Made by a program: the position numbers and the translations under genes. Shown piece after piece: positions 56,654 through 64,000 of a stretch of DNA of 64,000 nucleotides. The notes below the pieces were generated by a model. That model was not told the origin of the DNA and did not search any database. It worked only from the letters and a program-made list of their open reading frames with translations. Location of the stretch: positions 496,001 to 560,000 of the forward strand of contig NZ_OZ193413.1 of the NCBI RefSeq assembly GCF_964275155.1. Reading direction: 5' to 3'. Positions within the stretch are counted from its first letter, which is position 1. Every line of letters starts with the position of its first letter. The DNA is from Curculioniphilus buchneri. Its GTDB lineage: Bacteria > Pseudomonadota > Gammaproteobacteria > Enterobacterales > Enterobacteriaceae.

Positions 56654-58135
56654 TTATTTACTTTTTTTCAATGCATTGTGTTTTTTATTATTTTTTTGTT
56701 TATAATATTGTGTAGAAATTAACGTATTACGCTGAGTAATAAACGGATTATTAGCTTCATTAGTTTGAATACGAATTGGAGTCCCCATTAAATTCAATGA
56801 ACGACGGAAATATCCCATTAAATAACGTTTATAGGAGTCTGACAAACGTTTGACCTGTACACCATGAATCACTATAACAGGTGGATTATAACCTCCTACA
56901 TGGGCGTATTTTGGTTTTATGCTCCGTCCATGAATCAACGGTGGTGGATATTCATCTATTGCCATATGCATGACGCGAGTTAATAATGCTGTACTTATTC
57001 GTTTAGTCGCACATTGATAAGCTTCATTTACTGATTTGAATAAATTATTAACGCCGTTTCCTTGCAACGCTGAAATGAAATGGAACCGAGAAAAATCGAT
57101 AAAGTTTAGTCGAAAATTAAGCATATACTTAAAATTATTTTTTACTTCGATAGATACACCGTCCCACTTATTGATTGCAATCACCATGGATCTACCGCTG
57201 TTAATAATATAGTTTAGTAAAGATAAATCTTGATTAGTAATACCTGCATGAGCATCTATTAACAATATTACTACGTTTGCATCATCAATAGCCCGAAATG
57301 CTTTGATGATTGAAAATTTTTCTATTACTTCCGTAATATTACTACGTTTTCGTACACCTGCAGTATCAATTAAGATATATTTCTTTCCATCATATACCAC
57401 AGGTATATAAATACTATCACGTGTAGTACCAGGTTGGTTGTAAACTAATAGTCGTTCTTCATCTAAAATATAATTAATTAATGTTGATTTGCCTACGTTA
57501 GGACGACCAACGATAGCTAATTTTACATATGGCGTTTGTAAATTGAACATTTTTTTTTTCTTTTTATAATATGTATCAACATCTTCTAATAAAAAATTAC
57601 AACAATCTTGTTTATAATCAGAACGTACTAGCAAGTTATTTTCTTTTGTTAAAAGTAGTAGGATTTGTTCAAGTAATTTTCTAATGCCATGTCCATAAGA
57701 AGCAGAAATAGAAGCAATGCAATTAATTCCTAATTTATAAAAATCTTCTGCAACACTATTAAAATAGATGCCATCAATTTTATTAACAACAATTATCGTA
57801 GTTTTTTGTTTTTTTCTTAAATAATCAGCAATATTATGATCAGAAGCCATTAATCCAGTGTGACCATCTACTATAAATAGTACGATATCAGCTTCTTCGA
57901 TAGCAATAAAAGATTGCCTGATTATATATTTTTCCAATTCTTCTGTTATAATGTCAATGCCACCTGTATCAATAATAATACATTCATTATTTTCCCATTT
58001 TATACGACCATATTTACGATCTCGAGTTAGTCCAGGAAAATTTGTTACCAGCGCATCATGAGTACGTGTTAGTCGATTAAATAAAGTAGATTTTCCTACG
58101 TTTGATCGCCCGACTAATGCTATAACAGGCATCAT
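56654..58135 (-). CDS. der: Ribosome-assembly GTPase Der (EngA)
   Basis: Essential double-GTPase for 50S assembly. Two G domains: the first with GRSNVGKS (the usual Pro is Ser), DTGG and NKID; the second with GRPNVGKS, DTAG and NKWD. A C-terminal KH-like domain has KPKYAHVGGYNPPVIVIHG and YKRYLMGYFRRSLNLMGTPI. From ATG 58135, with AGAGG nine bases upstream, the product is 493 residues (E. coli 490). The acidic linker between the G domains is replaced by a lysine-rich one. The frame is open up to 58189 without family match. Confidence 0.97.
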   Translation of the reverse strand: MMPVIALVGRSNVGKSTLFNRLTRTHDALVTNFPGLTRDRKYGRIKWENNECIIIDTGGIDIITEELEKYIIRQSFIAIEEADIVLFIVDGHTGLMASDHNIADYLRKKQKTTIIVVNKIDGIYFNSVAEDFYKLGINCIASISASYGHGIRKLLEQILLLLTKENNLLVRSDYKQDCCNFLLEDVDTYYKKKKKMFNLQTPYVKLAIVGRPNVGKSTLINYILDEERLLVYNQPGTTRDSIYIPVVYDGKKYILIDTAGVRKRSNITEVIEKFSIIKAFRAIDDANVVILLIDAHAGITNQDLSLLNYIINSGRSMVIAINKWDGVSIEVKNNFKYMLNFRLNFIDFSRFHFISALQGNGVNNLFKSVNEAYQCATKRISTALLTRVMHMAIDEYPPPLIHGRSIKPKYAHVGGYNPPVIVIHGVQVKRLSDSYKRYLMGYFRRSLNLMGTPIRIQTNEANNPFITQRNTLISTQYYKQKNNKKHNALKKSK

Positions 58136-59094
58136 AATTATAAACCTCTTCTTTAAGGAATCAGAAATAAAACAATGAATACTATTCAAATTAAATTGAA
58201 TAAAATCATTTTAAATGTGTCAAGGAGTTTCAAATTTATTTATACATTAAGTTTTTATGAAATATATTTATTGATCTATGTATTTTTTACACATCAAACA
58301 GACTAGTAGGAATATCATTTGATAAAGAAGAAAACATATCTTTTAAATTGATATTTAGTATCGTGTTTTTTCATGAATAATCCAATTCGATCTAATCGAT
58401 AAAAAGAAATAAATTAGAACTTATTTTAAACCTTATTAAGTTAAGGATCGCTCGATTGTTTCTTTAATTAACTATTGATAATTTAAGTTAATTATTTATG
58501 GTAAATTATACAAGTACATTTAGCCATCAAAGATATCACCTAATAATTTTGATATTAATGATTTATCTCTGTGGTAAATTATGATTATTTCTTAATTTTA
58601 CATATAGTTTTAAACTATTAAACAATGATTTTATTTTATTGCATAATAGTTAATATTGAACTTTAAGTATAATAATGTTATTATTAGTTTTAAAATAATA
58701 AAATCCAATATATTACAGACAATATTTAATAACTACATAGTAATTCAGTATTAAACCAAATTTAAAAGAAAAAAATAATTTTATTATTATCTTTACTTTT
58801 TTAAAATTGTAACTATAAAATATTGAAATTTTATCTATTAACCATTATTACAATATATTATATGTATATTTATTCACAACTTAATTAAGTGAATATATTA
58901 TTATCATATATGATAATATTTACTTTATCCATAAAAATTAATTTTTATTAATTAATTAGTAAATTAAAAATTATTTTTACAATTATAACTTAGTTTAATA
59001 TCGGTTAAATTTGAATGATATTAATTAAAGTAATGATCTATTGTACATAATTTTATTTAATATATAACAATAACATATTATCACTGAATAATAA
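58136..59094. other. AT-rich spacer between bamB and der
   Basis: In E. coli bamB and der are nearly contiguous; here 960 bases of AT-rich sequence separate them. No gene seen. Two adjacent inverted repeats at 58872-58894 (ATTCAC/GTGAAT) and 58899-58918 (20-base palindrome) lie about 180 bases after the bamB stop. Confidence 0.6.
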
Positions 59095-60294
59095 TTAGGT
59101 GGATTCATGGTAAATAAAAGCATAAACTTTCCCATTTCTCGTCTGTACAATAAGTTTGTTACGAGCAATAATAGGTGAATTTAAAATCCCTGAGTTATCG
59201 ACTTTCTTATGAGCTAAAATTCGACCATCATCAGTACTAAGCCAATGCAAATACCCCTTTGAGTCTCCTGTTACAATGTAATTGTTATATAATACTGGAG
59301 AAATTAAATTATGATGTTGTAGTGCATTTTGCCTCCATATAACATCTCCATTTTGGATATCGACTGCAATTACTTGGTTATCTTGATTGATTAAATAAAT
59401 ATAACCATGATTTACTAACAGGTTATTAATAGACCCTATATTACGTGACCATATAATTTGTCCAGAACGAAGATCTAGTGCTACTAAGTTTCCATTGTAA
59501 GCTATCGCATACACAATTTCATTTATTATCACTGGTGTAATTTTTACATCATGAAGCTGAGCAATTTCATTATCGTCGGCATTTTGTTTAGAGATTTTTT
59601 GTTTCCAAATGAGTTGACCTTGATCCATTGATATTGCGCTTACATTACCGTCACTTCCACCTACAATAGCGGCACCAAAAGCTATAGCCGGGGAAGATTC
59701 ACCATATAATTTCAATGGCGAAATATTTAAGTTGACGGTCCACTGAAGTCTTCCATCAGATTCATTAAGTGCCTGCAACATGCCATTACCAGTATGTATG
59801 AGTACCACACCATCATCACTGACTACTGGTTTTGATACAGCTTCACCAGCCACTGTTGTCATCCAAGAAATACTACCATCGTGCACATGTAATGCATAAA
59901 CTTTAGCCAATTCACTACCTATGTACACATGATGTCGTGCTACTGTTATACCACCAGCAAGTTTTGCTGGATGTCTTTTCCAAAAAGAGTTGGTATGGAT
60001 AGATAAATCTAATGACCAAATTTCTTTACCGGTATTTATATCCAGAGCTTTTACTAAGCCATTTCTATCAGCAGCAAAAATATATGTATCCTGCCAAGCA
60101 AGTTGAAGATTAGAATAGAAATTATTACTCCCTTGTCCTACTGAACAGTGCCATGCTTTTACTACTTTAAATTGATTATCTAATTTGGATAATTGTGACG
60201 CAATAACTACATTGTAGTCACTTCCAGTGAAGATACATCCACCGAATAAGTAAAACAATAAAAATAACATAAATATAGTATTATGTAAGTTCAT
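59095..60294 (-). CDS. bamB: Outer-membrane assembly lipoprotein BamB
   Basis: Eight-bladed beta-propeller lipoprotein of the BAM complex that inserts outer-membrane proteins. From ATG 60294 (AGAGA five bases upstream) the product is 399 residues (E. coli 392). A hydrophobic signal peptide ends in LFGGC with Cys20 as the likely lipidated residue, although the -3 position is Phe rather than Leu. PQQ-like repeats are seen as ALDINTGKEIWSL, ALHVHDGSISW, ALDLRSGQIIWSR and AVDIQNGDVIWRQ. An upstream frame to 60360 is unsupported. Confidence 0.96.
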   Translation of the reverse strand: MNLHNTIFMLFLLFYLFGGCIFTGSDYNVVIASQLSKLDNQFKVVKAWHCSVGQGSNNFYSNLQLAWQDTYIFAADRNGLVKALDINTGKEIWSLDLSIHTNSFWKRHPAKLAGGITVARHHVYIGSELAKVYALHVHDGSISWMTTVAGEAVSKPVVSDDGVVLIHTGNGMLQALNESDGRLQWTVNLNISPLKLYGESSPAIAFGAAIVGGSDGNVSAISMDQGQLIWKQKISKQNADDNEIAQLHDVKITPVIINEIVYAIAYNGNLVALDLRSGQIIWSRNIGSINNLLVNHGYIYLINQDNQVIAVDIQNGDVIWRQNALQHHNLISPVLYNNYIVTGDSKGYLHWLSTDDGRILAHKKVDNSGILNSPIIARNKLIVQTRNGKVYAFIYHEST

Positions 60295-60813
60295 AGCATC
60301 TCTTTCATTTAGATAGATTTTTTCTATTATTATAGATGAACAAAATATAACATATATCAAATCATATTTTTTAAGTTTAGAGAAGCCAATATGTTACGTT
60401 AAAAATAACTATGTATTATAGGCCCTTACTTTTAAAATATTAGTAAAATCAATATATCAATAATAACTTTCCTAGTGCAATACTCCTTCATAACATTATC
60501 TAATTAGTTAATTCTAGTAGTTAATTCTAGTATCGACTAGAATCAATTAACCCCATGAGTTTGAATAAATATTCCAAATTAATAACAATGTATCTTTAAC
60601 TTTTTTATGCTATGTATATTGTGTTATTTATTATAGATATTATTGTATTTCTACAGAGTAGATAATAATATCCTATTATATTTGATTTGATATTGATTTG
60701 TGTCGTCATTGGTTGACGTAATAAATATCTATAGGAACATGGATAAGTAAATTACAACAATAAGATACAGTGATCATGTTTGGTTATATTGTTTTAAATT
60801 AAGGCAATAGAAA
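60295..60813. other. Spacer between hisS and bamB (former bamM/yfgM)
   Basis: E. coli has yfgM, an ancillary SecYEG-linked protein, between hisS and bamB. Here 519 bases of AT-rich DNA remain, a little shorter than that gene, with no aligned fragment found. It contains a 13-base tandem duplication at 60505-60530 followed by a partial inverted copy to about 60551. Confidence 0.6.
60505..60551. repeat. 13-bp tandem duplication with inverted copy
   Basis: TAGTTAATTCTAG occurs twice in tandem (60505-60517, 60518-60530). CTAGAATCAATTAAC at 60537-60551 is an imperfect inverted copy with two extra bases, so the region can fold into a hairpin. Confidence 0.75.
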
Positions 60814-62103
60814 TTAATCATGTCGTTGATTAAATATAGACGCTAAGCGAATAGCTATATCACTTTGGTTTAGTACTTCTTGATTTCCTGTAGTCAAATC
60901 CTTCAGCATCACCTGCTGTTCTGATATTCTTTTTTCCTCTACTACCAATGCTATACGTGCACCATATTTATCAGCACGACTAAGTTGATTTTTAAAACTT
61001 CCTCCACCATGATTAGTCATCAATCTCAAAGCGGGAAATGTATTACGTAATCGTTCAGCTAACTTCAGTGCTATACCTTCGACGTTATCGCCTACAGCTA
61101 TTAAGTAGGCATCTACACGAGGAAGAGAAATGCAACTTGGATTAGCTATTTTCACTAACGATACTAATCGTTCCAAACCCATTGCGCATCCAATAGCAGG
61201 AGTAGGATAACTACCTAAGTATTCTACTAAACTATCGTAACGGCCACCTCCGCATATTGTGCCTTGCGCTCCAAGATCAGTTGTGATCCATTCAAAAACC
61301 GTTCGATTATAGTAAGTTAGTCCGCGTACTAAACGCGGATTGATCGTATAAGGAATACCAGCTAAGTCTAATAGCTGACATAATTTAAAGAAATGGATTC
61401 GAGAATCATGTTCTAAATAATCAGTAGTAAGCATTGGTGCATCATTAAGCAATATCTGTATCTTTGGATTTTTGCTATCTAAAATTCGCATCGGATTGGT
61501 ATGTATCCGTCGACGGGAATCATCATCAAGATATGCTTCGTTACGCATTAAAAATGTTACTAATGCTTTACGATATTGTACACGTTCTTCTAATGAACCA
61601 ATAGAGTTAATTTCTAAACGTACATGTTCATTGATACCTAATATATTCCACCAACGAGCTGTAAGCAGTATCAATTCAGCATCAACGTCTGGTCCTTTTT
61701 GTCCAAAAACTTCGACACCTATTTGATGGAATTGTCGATAGCGACCTTGTTGTGGCCGTTCATAGCGAAACATTGGCCCAATGTACCAAAAACGTTGCTC
61801 TTGGTTATATAATAAGCCATGTTCAATTCCTGCACGCACACAACCAGCCGTTCCTTCCGGACGAAGGGTTAAGCTATTTCCTTTTCGATCAAAAAAAGTA
61901 TACATTTCTTTTTCTATTATATCTGTTTTTTTATCAATAGCCCGTGTAAATAATAGAGTTTGTTCAATAATCGGTAGTCGGATTTCACTATAACCATAAC
62001 TTTTCAGTACCTTTTGTACTGCCATTTCTATGCGATTCCAAGAAGCTATTTCTTCTGGTAAATAGTCTTTCATACCGCGAATCGCTCCGATATTATTACT
62101 CAT
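60814..62103 (-). CDS. hisS: Histidyl-tRNA synthetase
   Basis: Class II synthetase, 429 residues (E. coli 424). It has motif 1 around GMKDYLPEE, motif 2 [16 protein letters not shown], the HisB motif GGGRYDSLV and motif 3 [10 protein letters not shown]. The HisA motif reads [15 protein letters not shown]: the catalytic Arg is present, but the family Asp of LDYY is Thr (codon ACT near 61310). The C-terminal anticodon-binding domain has [22 protein letters not shown]. It follows ispG after 18 bases and probably shares its transcript. Confidence 0.97.
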   Translation of the reverse strand: MSNNIGAIRGMKDYLPEEIASWNRIEMAVQKVLKSYGYSEIRLPIIEQTLLFTRAIDKKTDIIEKEMYTFFDRKGNSLTLRPEGTAGCVRAGIEHGLLYNQEQRFWYIGPMFRYERPQQGRYRQFHQIGVEVFGQKGPDVDAELILLTARWWNILGINEHVRLEINSIGSLEERVQYRKALVTFLMRNEAYLDDDSRRRIHTNPMRILDSKNPKIQILLNDAPMLTTDYLEHDSRIHFFKLCQLLDLAGIPYTINPRLVRGLTYYNRTVFEWITTDLGAQGTICGGGRYDSLVEYLGSYPTPAIGCAMGLERLVSLVKIANPSCISLPRVDAYLIAVGDNVEGIALKLAERLRNTFPALRLMTNHGGGSFKNQLSRADKYGARIALVVEEKRISEQQVMLKDLTTGNQEVLNQSDIAIRLASIFNQRHD

Positions 62104-62121
62104 ACTTGTATCGTACCTACT

Positions 62122-63243
62122 TTATTTTTCTTTAAAATGATAGGATATACGGTTTTTCTTGTCTAAAATGGTTGCTTTTGCGCGGATACGGGCTTCTAAT
62201 TGCTCTGTTATCGTTTCATTATTGAAACGTTCATGTTGATGCATGCCATCTTCATATAAACTACTTTTGTTTCGACCACCAGTTATTCCAAGCGTAGAAT
62301 GCATAGCTTCACCGGGTCCGTTTACAATACAACCAATAATAGACACATCCATTGGAGTAACAATATCTTCTAGATTCTGCTCTAAGGTATTTACAGTACC
62401 GATTACATCAAATTCTTGTCGTGCACATGTTGGACAAGCAATAAAGTTGATTCCACGTGAACGAATACGTAAGGCTTTTAAGATATCAAATCCAACTCTT
62501 ACTTCTTCTTTTGGATCTGCTGCGAGAGAAATACGTATTGTATCTCCAATCCCTTCACTTAATAATAAACCTAATCCAATTGCTGATTTTACTGTCCCAC
62601 TTCGGGTTCCGCCAGCTTCAGTGATACCTAGATGCAGCGGTTGTTCAATACGATCTGCCAAAAGTCGATAAGCCTGTACTGCCAGAAAGACATCTGAGGC
62701 TTTGACACTCACCTTGAACTGATTAAAGTTAAGCTTTTCAAGAATATCCACATGTCGCATGGCAGATTCTAAAAGAGCTTCTGGTGTTGGTTCACGATAT
62801 TTCTCTTGCAAGTGTCGCTCCAATGAACCGGCATTAATACCAATTCGAATCGGTATATTTTTATCTTTTGCACAATCTATGACAGAGCAAATGCGAGCCT
62901 TATTACCGATATTACCAGGATTAATTCGTAGGCAATCTACACCATATTGTGCAACTTTTAGCGCTATGCGATAATCAAAATGGATGTCGGATATAAGTGG
63001 TACATTAACCCTATTTTTAATAAATTTAAAAGCTTCAGCAGCATCCATAGTCGGTATAGATATACGTACTATATCAACACCAAGACGTTCTAACGATTTA
63101 ATTTGTTGTACTGTTGCTTCAACGTCTGTCGTATAAGTATTGGTCATTGATTGTACTGAAATAGGGGCACCATCACCTATTGGTACTTTTCCAACGTAAA
63201 TACGTTTTGATTTTCGACGGATAATAGGTGCGGAATTATGCAT
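62122..63243 (-). CDS. ispG: 4-hydroxy-3-methylbut-2-enyl diphosphate synthase IspG
   Basis: 4Fe-4S enzyme of the MEP isoprenoid pathway that reductively opens MEcPP to HMBPP. From ATG 63243, with GGAG six bases upstream, the product is 373 residues (E. coli 372); a TTG at 63255 would add four. Cluster ligands are in [11 protein letters not shown] and [13 protein letters not shown], with the catalytic Glu in the latter. [19 protein letters not shown] is the family N-terminus. It lies between rodZ and hisS, as in E. coli. Confidence 0.98.
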   Translation of the reverse strand: MHNSAPIIRRKSKRIYVGKVPIGDGAPISVQSMTNTYTTDVEATVQQIKSLERLGVDIVRISIPTMDAAEAFKFIKNRVNVPLISDIHFDYRIALKVAQYGVDCLRINPGNIGNKARICSVIDCAKDKNIPIRIGINAGSLERHLQEKYREPTPEALLESAMRHVDILEKLNFNQFKVSVKASDVFLAVQAYRLLADRIEQPLHLGITEAGGTRSGTVKSAIGLGLLLSEGIGDTIRISLAADPKEEVRVGFDILKALRIRSRGINFIACPTCARQEFDVIGTVNTLEQNLEDIVTPMDVSIIGCIVNGPGEAMHSTLGITGGRNKSSLYEDGMHQHERFNNETITEQLEARIRAKATILDKKNRISYHFKEK

Positions 63244-63278
63244 GATTTTCTCCAATTTTTCGATTGAAAAATTCTATT

Positions 63279-63406
63279 TTACTGCGTATCTAAAGTTAGT
63301 TAAGCAACCTGCTTTCATTTAACAAATCGGCTTAAATTTACTTTAATATCGAACGTGTTGTACTTGGGACTATTACCAAGCATTAGCTTCTATGGTGCGT
63401 AATCGT
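63279..63406 (-). pseudogene. rodZ: Out-of-frame remnant of the RodZ C-terminal domain
   Basis: In the frame +2 relative to rodZ, the bases before and beyond the rodZ stop read KFNLNDYAP-stop-KLMLG, then KVNLSRFVK-stop-KQVA-stop-LTLDTQ-stop. From memory this aligns with the end of E. coli RodZ (NLNLTGQAPYKLKIG, KPVDLSRFIR, NQVARLTLNAEQ). Three in-frame stops (TAG, TGA, TAA) and the frameshift show it is no longer translated as part of RodZ. Confidence 0.75.
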
Positions 63407-64000
63407 TTAAATTAAATTTATTTCTATAATGCCGTATATATGCCGTATAGCATTACTAAAGAGTTTTTTATAATCAGCATTAACAGCTAGCCAGACGTTG
63501 TTGGTAGAGTGCGTGATTAGAGAGTACTTATTGGTATACACAGTTTTTATTTTAAATAGATGGGAAATATTAACTGATGATATTAATTTAGTATTATTAC
63601 GATTATTAATTAAAAGATCTATCTTTAGTTTTTGACTCTGAGTTTCATCACTTTGTGAAGTTAAAATTATCTCTTCCCATGCTAATAATTCAGAGGAATA
63701 TTGCTCGGTCACACGAGTAAGAATTGATGTTTGGGATTGATTATTTTGTTTCCAGCAAGTAAGTACTAGCCCAATTATTACAAATAGAATTAACCAGGCT
63801 AGTATCATTAACCAACTGCCATATTTTTGACTAATTTTTTTCATTGAAAAATTTTGTGTTGATTCTATCGTTGAATCTTTAATCGGAGCTTGTATATGAG
63901 TTATTGGCACAAGTTCTGCTTCAGAAAGGTGGACCAATTTTGCATACGAACGAATATAGCCGTGTAAAAATGTTGCAGCAAGATTAGGGTTGGAATAACC
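63407..64000 (-). CDS. rodZ: Cell-shape protein RodZ, truncated C-terminus, 5' end outside window
   Basis: Bitopic membrane protein that links MreB to the cell-wall elongation machinery. The frame is open to the window edge: before the in-frame TTG at 63937 it reads LAATFLHGYIRSYAK, matching the end of the RodZ helix-turn-helix domain. A transmembrane segment (LMILAWLILFVIIGLVL) follows, then a short periplasmic part. The product stops at 63407, inside the periplasmic beta domain, just after NVWLAVNADYKKLFS. A direct repeat of 11-bp period at 63429-63449 explains the frameshift. The Pro/Thr-rich linker of E. coli RodZ is reduced. Confidence 0.88.
   Translation of the reverse strand, partial: GYSNPNLAATFLHGYIRSYAKLVHLSEAELVPITHIQAPIKDSTIESTQNFSMKKISQKYGSWLMILAWLILFVIIGLVLTCWKQNNQSQTSILTRVTEQYSSELLAWEEIILTSQSDETQSQKLKIDLLINNRNNTKLISSVNISHLFKIKTVYTNKYSLITHSTNNVWLAVNADYKKLFSNAIRHIYGIIEINLI
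63429..63449. repeat. Direct repeat of 11-bp period in rodZ
   Basis: ATGCCGTATA at 63429-63438 recurs at 63440-63449. Removing one 11-base unit restores the downstream RodZ frame, so this looks like the duplication that caused the frameshift. Confidence 0.75.

Overview
The window is chromosomal DNA of a reduced, AT-rich gammaproteobacterium of the Enterobacterales type. Most proteins are recognisably close to their Escherichia coli counterparts in sequence and length, but long, very AT-rich spacers replace many genes and no mobile elements, phage genes or CRISPR arrays are visible. This is the pattern of a long-term insect endosymbiont (Baumannia- or Blochmannia-like). I cannot name the species from the sequence alone. 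I recognised no rRNA or tRNA gene.

Layout. 1-1158: non-coding. 1159-16254 (-): complete nuoA-nuoN operon for respiratory complex I, with fused nuoCD. 16255-18579: spacer where E. coli has lrhA. 18580-19794 (+): alaA. 20989-31294 (-): recD, recB and recC, with a 1.5 kb spacer where E. coli has ptrA. 33193-33393 (-): a small ydiH-like gene. 34907-48738 (+): the S10, spc and alpha ribosomal operons in canonical order (rpsJ to rplQ, including secY, rpoA and the very short rpmD and rpmJ). 50056-50304 (-): bssS. 52110-53363 (+): glyA. 53775-55157 (-): pmbA/tldE. 56654-64000 (-): der, bamB, hisS, ispG and rodZ, in E. coli order but with bamM (yfgM) missing.

Function. The genes cover NADH oxidation and proton pumping, double-strand-end repair, translation and transcription cores, Sec export, outer-membrane assembly (BamB), ribosome assembly (Der), one-carbon and glycine supply (GlyA), alanine synthesis (AlaA), isoprenoid precursors (IspG) and histidine charging (HisS).

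Most interesting points. (1) RecD keeps its P-loop, but the Walker B Asp-Glu reads Asn-Gln and motifs V and VI are also altered, while RecB is intact; RecC also differs at four positions linked to Chi recognition. This suggests a RecBCD complex that has lost the RecD motor and perhaps classical Chi control. (2) rodZ is cut short by a frameshift at a direct repeat of 11-bp period, and the rest of its periplasmic domain is still readable downstream with three stops. (3) The rplE stop codon appears lost, so L5 is extended into the start of rpsN. (4) Ghost spacers keep terminator-like hairpins and several perfect two-copy tandem duplications. I found no convincing new multi-gene system.
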